DNA of 64,000 bases, from the NCBI GenBank assembly GCA_038243995.1, contig JBBRTV010000011.1, positions 62,001-126,000 on the forward strand, read 5' to 3'. The DNA comes from Scleromatobacter sp038243995 (lineage in GTDB: Bacteria; Pseudomonadota; Gammaproteobacteria; Burkholderiales; Burkholderiaceae_C). Positions 59,924-64,000 of the stretch are shown piece by piece. The position numbers and the translations under genes are program-made. The notes below the pieces were generated by a model. The model was not told where the DNA came from and searched no databases. It worked only from the letters and a program-made list of their open reading frames with translations. The first letter of the stretch is position 1; each line of letters starts with the position of its first letter.

Positions 59924-61504
59924 ATGCGCGTCGCGATCATCTCCGTCTTCGTCGACTACCACCGCCTCGGGGCGCACCACCGCGGCGTGCTGCAGCCCCA
60001 GATCGGGCCGCTGATCGCGGCGCTGCTGCCCGATTCGGCCGAGATCGACATCGTCAACGACACGTGGGTCGATCCCCACTGGTCGCGTCACTACGACCTT
60101 GTGTTCCTGTCGTGCATGCACGCCGAATTCGATCGTGCGCGCCAGATCGCGCACTGGTATCGCCGGCGCGGCGCGCAGGTGGCCATCGGCGGGTCGATGG
60201 CCTCGCTCTATCCGCACCTGTGCGCACCGTGGTTCGACGCCGTGATCGTCGGCGACCCGGAGGACACGGTGCCGCACGTCTACGAAGATGCCGCGCGCCA
60301 TCAACTGCAGCGCCTCTACCGATCGAGTGGCGGTGCCTCCGCCCGCGCGCCGACGCCGCTGGCGCACCGCGTGGCGCACCAGCAAATCTTTCCCCTCGCG
60401 CTCGAGGTCACGCGCGGCTGCCCCTACACCTGCGATTTCTGCGTGCTGACCGGCATGGGCACGCGCTTCGACACGCGCCCTGTCGCGCGGGTCGAGGCCG
60501 ACCTGGCGACGCTGCGCGAGGCGCTGAAGGGGCGCGTCACCGGCCCGCTGAAGAGCCGCCGGCGCCGCATGGCGATGTTCTACGACAACAACATCGCCGG
60601 CAACCTCGGCTACCTGCGCCAGCTGTGCGACGTGACCGAGCGCCTCGGCCTCGAATGGGCGAGTTCGGTGACGTTCAACGTGCTGACCAACCGGCCGTTG
60701 CTGCAGCGCATGTTCGACAGCGGCTGCCGTGCCTTGTATGTCGGCCTGGAAACCTTCAACCCGGCGGCGCTCGACGATTTCCGCAAGCCGCAGAACCGGC
60801 TGTCGATGATCCGGCGCGCGCTGGACGACGCACGCGACGTCGGCATCCTGGTGACCGCAGGCATGATCCTCAGTCCGCAGCACGACGACGTCGACTACAT
60901 CCGCTCCCTGCCGCGCCGCCTGCGCGAAAGCAGCCTGCACGTGCCGACTTTCCTCGCGTTCGAGACGCCGTTTCCGGGCACGCCGTATTTCCACCGGCTG
61001 GCGAAGGCGAACGCCGAAGGGCGGCCCGAGGGCGCCTTCCTGCCGAATGCGCTGCTGCGCGATTTCACGTCCTACACGCTCGTCGTCGAACCCTCGCTGG
61101 CCGGGGCCGCCGACTATGTGCGGGCCTACCGCGAGACGCTGGACGAGATCTACGCGCCGCGCCGCCGCCTCGCCAAGCTCGCGCACGACGTGCCGCGGCT
61201 GCTCAAGCGTGGCGGCTGGACCGGCGCGCTGCTCGACGTCGGCGACATGCTCGTCGCCGGCATCCCGCATGCGCCCGGTCGCACCTACCTCGCCGGCACC
61301 GATCTCGCCCCGCCCGAGACCGTGCCGCTCACCGATGCGGATTTCGACGATGAAACCGAGGCCGACGCGTTCAGGAACCCGACCGCCGTGACCGACCGGA
61401 ACGGGCGACTCTTGCCACAATGGGCGCCGCGCGAACCGTCGAACTCGACGGTCGCGCCCGTCTTCGTCTCCCCCCGCAGGAAGAACCCGGTCGCCGCCAA
61501 ATGA
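59924..61504 (+). CDS. B12-binding-type radical SAM protein
   Basis: A 526-residue enzyme. The N-terminal 130 residues look like a cobalamin-binding Rossmann domain. The radical SAM domain has the cluster motif CPYTCDFC with C166, C170 and C173 (CX3CX2C) and the following GTRFDTRPVARVEADL and YVGLETFNPAALDDFRK segments. DYHRLG at residues 11-16 has the form of the DxHxxG base-off cobalamin motif, positioned after the first strand as in methionine synthase. The substrate is unknown. It lies between a response regulator and a hybrid kinase gene and overlaps the latter by four bases. Confidence 0.87.
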   Translation: MRVAIISVFVDYHRLGAHHRGVLQPQIGPLIAALLPDSAEIDIVNDTWVDPHWSRHYDLVFLSCMHAEFDRARQIAHWYRRRGAQVAIGGSMASLYPHLCAPWFDAVIVGDPEDTVPHVYEDAARHQLQRLYRSSGGASARAPTPLAHRVAHQQIFPLALEVTRGCPYTCDFCVLTGMGTRFDTRPVARVEADLATLREALKGRVTGPLKSRRRRMAMFYDNNIAGNLGYLRQLCDVTERLGLEWASSVTFNVLTNRPLLQRMFDSGCRALYVGLETFNPAALDDFRKPQNRLSMIRRALDDARDVGILVTAGMILSPQHDDVDYIRSLPRRLRESSLHVPTFLAFETPFPGTPYFHRLAKANAEGRPEGAFLPNALLRDFTSYTLVVEPSLAGAADYVRAYRETLDEIYAPRRRLAKLAHDVPRLLKRGGWTGALLDVGDMLVAGIPHAPGRTYLAGTDLAPPETVPLTDADFDDETEADAFRNPTAVTDRNGRLLPQWAPREPSNSTVAPVFVSPRRKNPVAAK

Positions 61505-63357
61505 AGCGAGAAGAAGAACTGTTCTCCCTGGCCGGCGCCGCGACGCCGCCTGCCGTCGCCGGAACCCCCTACCCGCCCGCCGTGCGCATCGACCCGCTGC
61601 TCGACCAGGTCGACAACCTCCATGCATTCGCCCGCACCGGTCTCGTGGGCAACACGGTCGGCGCTGTGGTGATCGTCGCGCTCCATGCGCGGGTGGTGCC
61701 GCTGCTGACGATGATCGCCTGGGGCCTGCTGTTCGGCGCCGCGCTCGTCCTGCGCGCCGTGCTGACGGCGACCTACCTGCGCCGCTGGCGCGGCTCCGCG
61801 GCCTTGCTGCAGCGCTGGCGCACGCGCTACCTGACGGGCGTGATGGCCACCGGCGCGATGTGGGGGCTTTCGGTCTGGCTGTTCTACCCGTACGGGGGCG
61901 AGCTCGAGCGCACCGCGCTGCTGCTGACGGTCTACAGCTTCTGCATCTCGGCCGTGCCGGCGCTGGCGACGCAGTTCCTCGGCTTCGTCGCCTTCGTCGC
62001 GCTGACCTTCGTGCCGATGATCCTGCGCATCGCCCTGATGCCGGAACACGACAGCTGGACGCTGGCCGCGATCCTGTTCCTGATCTTCGGCATCACGGTG
62101 ATGCTGGGGCGCGGCTACCAGCGCTCGTTCGCACGCGTGCTCACGCTCAAGCAGCGCGGGCAGCAACTGCTGGCCCAGCTGCATGTCGAGAAGGCGGCCG
62201 CCGACCAGGCGCGCCGCGAGGCCGAGACCGCGAACCGCGCGAAGACGCAGTTCTTCGCCGCCGCCAGCCACGATCTGCGCCAGCCCCTGCACGCGCTCGG
62301 CCTGTTCGCGGAGGCCTTGCGCCACCGCATCGGCGGCGACGCCGAGGTGGCCCATCTCGTCAACAGCATCAACAGCTCGGTCGACGCGCTCGAAGGCCTG
62401 TTCTCGGAACTGCTCGACATCACCAAGATCGATACCGGCGGCGTCGAGGCCAGGCCCGAGAATTTCGCCTGCGACGCGATGTTCGCGCGGCTCAAGCTGC
62501 ACTTCGAGCCGACCGCGTTCGAGAAGGGCCTCGCGCTGCGCTTCCACGGCGCGCACCGCTTCGGCTACGCTGATCCGCTGCTGGTCGAACGCGTCGTGCG
62601 CAACCTGCTGTCCAACGCGATCCGCTACACCGTCGACGGCGGGGTCGTGGTGGCCGCACGGCAGCGCGGGGACAAGCTGCGCTTCGAGGTATGGGATACG
62701 GGATTGGGTATCCGTCAGCACGAACAGGAGCGCATCTTCGAGGAGTTCTACCAGGTCGCCAACGATGCGCCGCCGCTCGACCACGCGCAGCGCAAGGGCC
62801 TCGGACTGGGCCTGGCCATCGTGCGCCGGCTCGCCCGCCTGCTCGAAGCACCGCTCGGCCTGCGCTCGGTGCCGGGGCGCGGCACGATGTTCTCGATCGA
62901 GATCCCGCTCGGCCAGCGTCCCAAGCCCAGCGAACCTGCGGCGCCGCTGCGATCGGCGCTGGGGCTGACGCTCGACCATCGGCTCATCGTGATCGTGGAG
63001 GACGATCCGGCGGTACGCAGCGGGCTCGAGGTGCTGCTCCAGAGTTGGGGCGCGGACGTGGCCGCGTTCGACGGCTACGGGGCATGTGCCGAGTGGGCAG
63101 CGGCCGGCCACGCCGGCCTGCACAAGCCCGACCTCCTGATCGTCGACTTCCGCCTGGAGAGCGGCCACACCGGCCTCGAGGTGATCGAGACGATGCGGCG
63201 CGCTTTCGGCGAGTCGCTGCCGGCGGTGATCGTCACCGGCAGCCTCATGTCCAACCAGGAGGCCGAAGCGCACCTGCACAGCTTCCACCTCTTGCTGAAG
63301 CCGGTCGTGCCGACCAAGTTGCGCGCGATGATCGCCTTCAAGCTGGGGCAGCGGTAG
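61501..63357 (+). CDS. Hybrid histidine kinase with membrane sensor and receiver
   Basis: A 618-residue kinase. Six or so hydrophobic helices occupy residues 45-205 with no extracytoplasmic domain. A coiled coil leads into HisKA with H257 (AAASHDLRQPLHALGLF), an ATPase domain (LLSNAIRYTVDGG; KGLGLGLAIVRRL) and a C-terminal receiver with D549 (LLIVDFRLESGHTG). It is the kind of kinase that often feeds a NarL-type regulator. Its ATG overlaps the radical SAM stop (ATGA), so the kinase is coupled to that enzyme, and the likely partner regulator is three genes upstream. Confidence 0.88.
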   Translation: MKREEELFSLAGAATPPAVAGTPYPPAVRIDPLLDQVDNLHAFARTGLVGNTVGAVVIVALHARVVPLLTMIAWGLLFGAALVLRAVLTATYLRRWRGSAALLQRWRTRYLTGVMATGAMWGLSVWLFYPYGGELERTALLLTVYSFCISAVPALATQFLGFVAFVALTFVPMILRIALMPEHDSWTLAAILFLIFGITVMLGRGYQRSFARVLTLKQRGQQLLAQLHVEKAAADQARREAETANRAKTQFFAAASHDLRQPLHALGLFAEALRHRIGGDAEVAHLVNSINSSVDALEGLFSELLDITKIDTGGVEARPENFACDAMFARLKLHFEPTAFEKGLALRFHGAHRFGYADPLLVERVVRNLLSNAIRYTVDGGVVVAARQRGDKLRFEVWDTGLGIRQHEQERIFEEFYQVANDAPPLDHAQRKGLGLGLAIVRRLARLLEAPLGLRSVPGRGTMFSIEIPLGQRPKPSEPAAPLRSALGLTLDHRLIVIVEDDPAVRSGLEVLLQSWGADVAAFDGYGACAEWAAAGHAGLHKPDLLIVDFRLESGHTGLEVIETMRRAFGESLPAVIVTGSLMSNQEAEAHLHSFHLLLKPVVPTKLRAMIAFKLGQR

Positions 63358-63372
63358 TCCCGGAGTGACATC

Positions 63373-64000
63373 ATGAACGCCAGCCTCGATCCGATCCAGC
63401 GTGCGATGCGCAACGACGGCGCGCTGTCGGCGCGCGCAGTGCTGGATCACTTCAACGAGCGCGGCCGGGCGCTGCTGGGCGAGGAGCAGGCGGATGCGGC
63501 GGCGCGCATCGCGGCGATGCTCGCGCACGAGGCCGACCTGAGCGCGTCGTGGGGGGGCTTGCCGGGCACCGATCACCCGCGCCACTGGCAGGCAGACGCG
63601 GGCGAGGAGGCGGCGCTGAGCGATTCGCGGTCGGAACATCGGCGGCTCGACGTGCACCTGCCGGTCTGGTGGGCGCTGCCGCTGACGGTGCGCGAACGCG
63701 GCGCCCAGCGCGTCTGCCTGCCGCTGGCGCTCAACCACGCCGCGCTGGCCGCGCTCGTGCGTCGCCACTTGCCCGGCGCCTGGTGGAACGCGACCGTGCG
63801 CGTGCTGCTGGATGTCGAGACGCGCGTCTACTGGGGCGCGCGCGGGGCCGTGCATCCGTGCGCCGCCGCGCGACACGCGTGCGCGCAGCGCGGCGACGCC
63901 GGGCGACCGGCGCTGGCCCTGGTCACGCTGCGCCAGGGCAACATCGTCGAAGGCGCGCTCGACGACCGCCAGGCCGATCCCGACGTGTCGCTGACCCTGC
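63373..64000 (+). CDS. Unidentified protein, incomplete at the window edge
   Basis: An open frame of 209 codons from the ATG at 63373, still open at the window end. It begins 15 bases after the kinase stop, so it is likely in the same operon. I do not recognise it. Visible traits are an alanine- and arginine-rich helical start, then tryptophan-rich stretches (VWWALPLTV; GAWWNATVRV) and two cysteine-containing segments. No signal peptide or membrane helix is obvious. Function cannot be assigned. Confidence 0.6.
   Translation, partial: MNASLDPIQRAMRNDGALSARAVLDHFNERGRALLGEEQADAAARIAAMLAHEADLSASWGGLPGTDHPRHWQADAGEEAALSDSRSEHRRLDVHLPVWWALPLTVRERGAQRVCLPLALNHAALAALVRRHLPGAWWNATVRVLLDVETRVYWGARGAVHPCAAARHACAQRGDAGRPALALVTLRQGNIVEGALDDRQADPDVSLTL

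Overview
The window is 64 kb of very GC-rich (about 70%) DNA, densely packed with genes. It looks chromosomal and comes from a betaproteobacterium, most likely order Burkholderiales. The clues are the block argD-argF next to a DUF3579 gene and rpsT, a DUF1841 protein, a TamA/TamB pair, and the wealth of two-component systems, cytochromes c and Omp85-type envelope genes. I see no tRNA, rRNA, CRISPR array, transposase or phage gene.

Layout. 0-0.8 kb: a VapBC-type toxin-antitoxin pair. 0.9-6 kb: a lipoprotein zinc metalloprotease, then a LytS/LytTR-type two-component pair. 6-8.7 kb: Xaa-Pro aminopeptidase and kynurenine formamidase. 8.8-12.3 kb: a secreted repeat protein, a Ser/Thr kinase fused to a universal-stress domain, and a metallophosphoesterase in the same transcription unit. 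12.6-16.9 kb: a 1249-residue EvgS/BvgS-like hybrid kinase and a small membrane protein, in DNA that appears less GC-rich than its surroundings. 17.2-20.7 kb: an exported AcpA-like phosphoesterase overlapping a di-haem peroxidase. 20.7-24 kb: argF, argD, DUF3579 and rpsT. 24.1-29 kb: a TIGR03118-like protein, then an operon of ECF sigma factor, zinc-finger anti-sigma, subtilase and TIGR02001-like envelope protein with overlapping starts and stops.

29-40.5 kb: tamB and tamA, a CoxE-like VWA protein overlapping tamA, a chemoreceptor, a GNAT acetyltransferase and a MoxR ATPase. 40.6-43.8 kb: a di-haem cytochrome c4-like protein, an HD-GYP phosphodiesterase and a HAF-repeat protein. 44-50.2 kb: an RND efflux operon transcribed as OMF, adaptor, pump. 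50.6-57.9 kb: a peptide-type solute-binding protein, DUF1841, a TctD/TctE-like two-component pair and a KefF/KefC pair. 57.9-64 kb: an orphan ParA-like ATPase overlapping a MaoC-like hydratase, then a LuxR-type regulator, a B12-type radical SAM enzyme and a hybrid kinase in a row, and an unidentified gene running off the end.

The signal that ordinary genes do not explain is a dispersed repeat of roughly 40-125 bp. At four separate loci (29.1-29.3, 39.6, 52.2-52.4 and 59.9 kb) it sits in gene-sense orientation exactly at a stop codon; at two of them it overlaps or supplies that stop. A separate 70-bp inverted repeat lies downstream of the RND pump gene. Other leads are a palindrome shared by divergent promoters (40.5 kb), palindromes inside two further promoters (0.8 and 50.4 kb) and a hairpin in the argD leader. 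All calls rest on reading the sequence; no database search was run.
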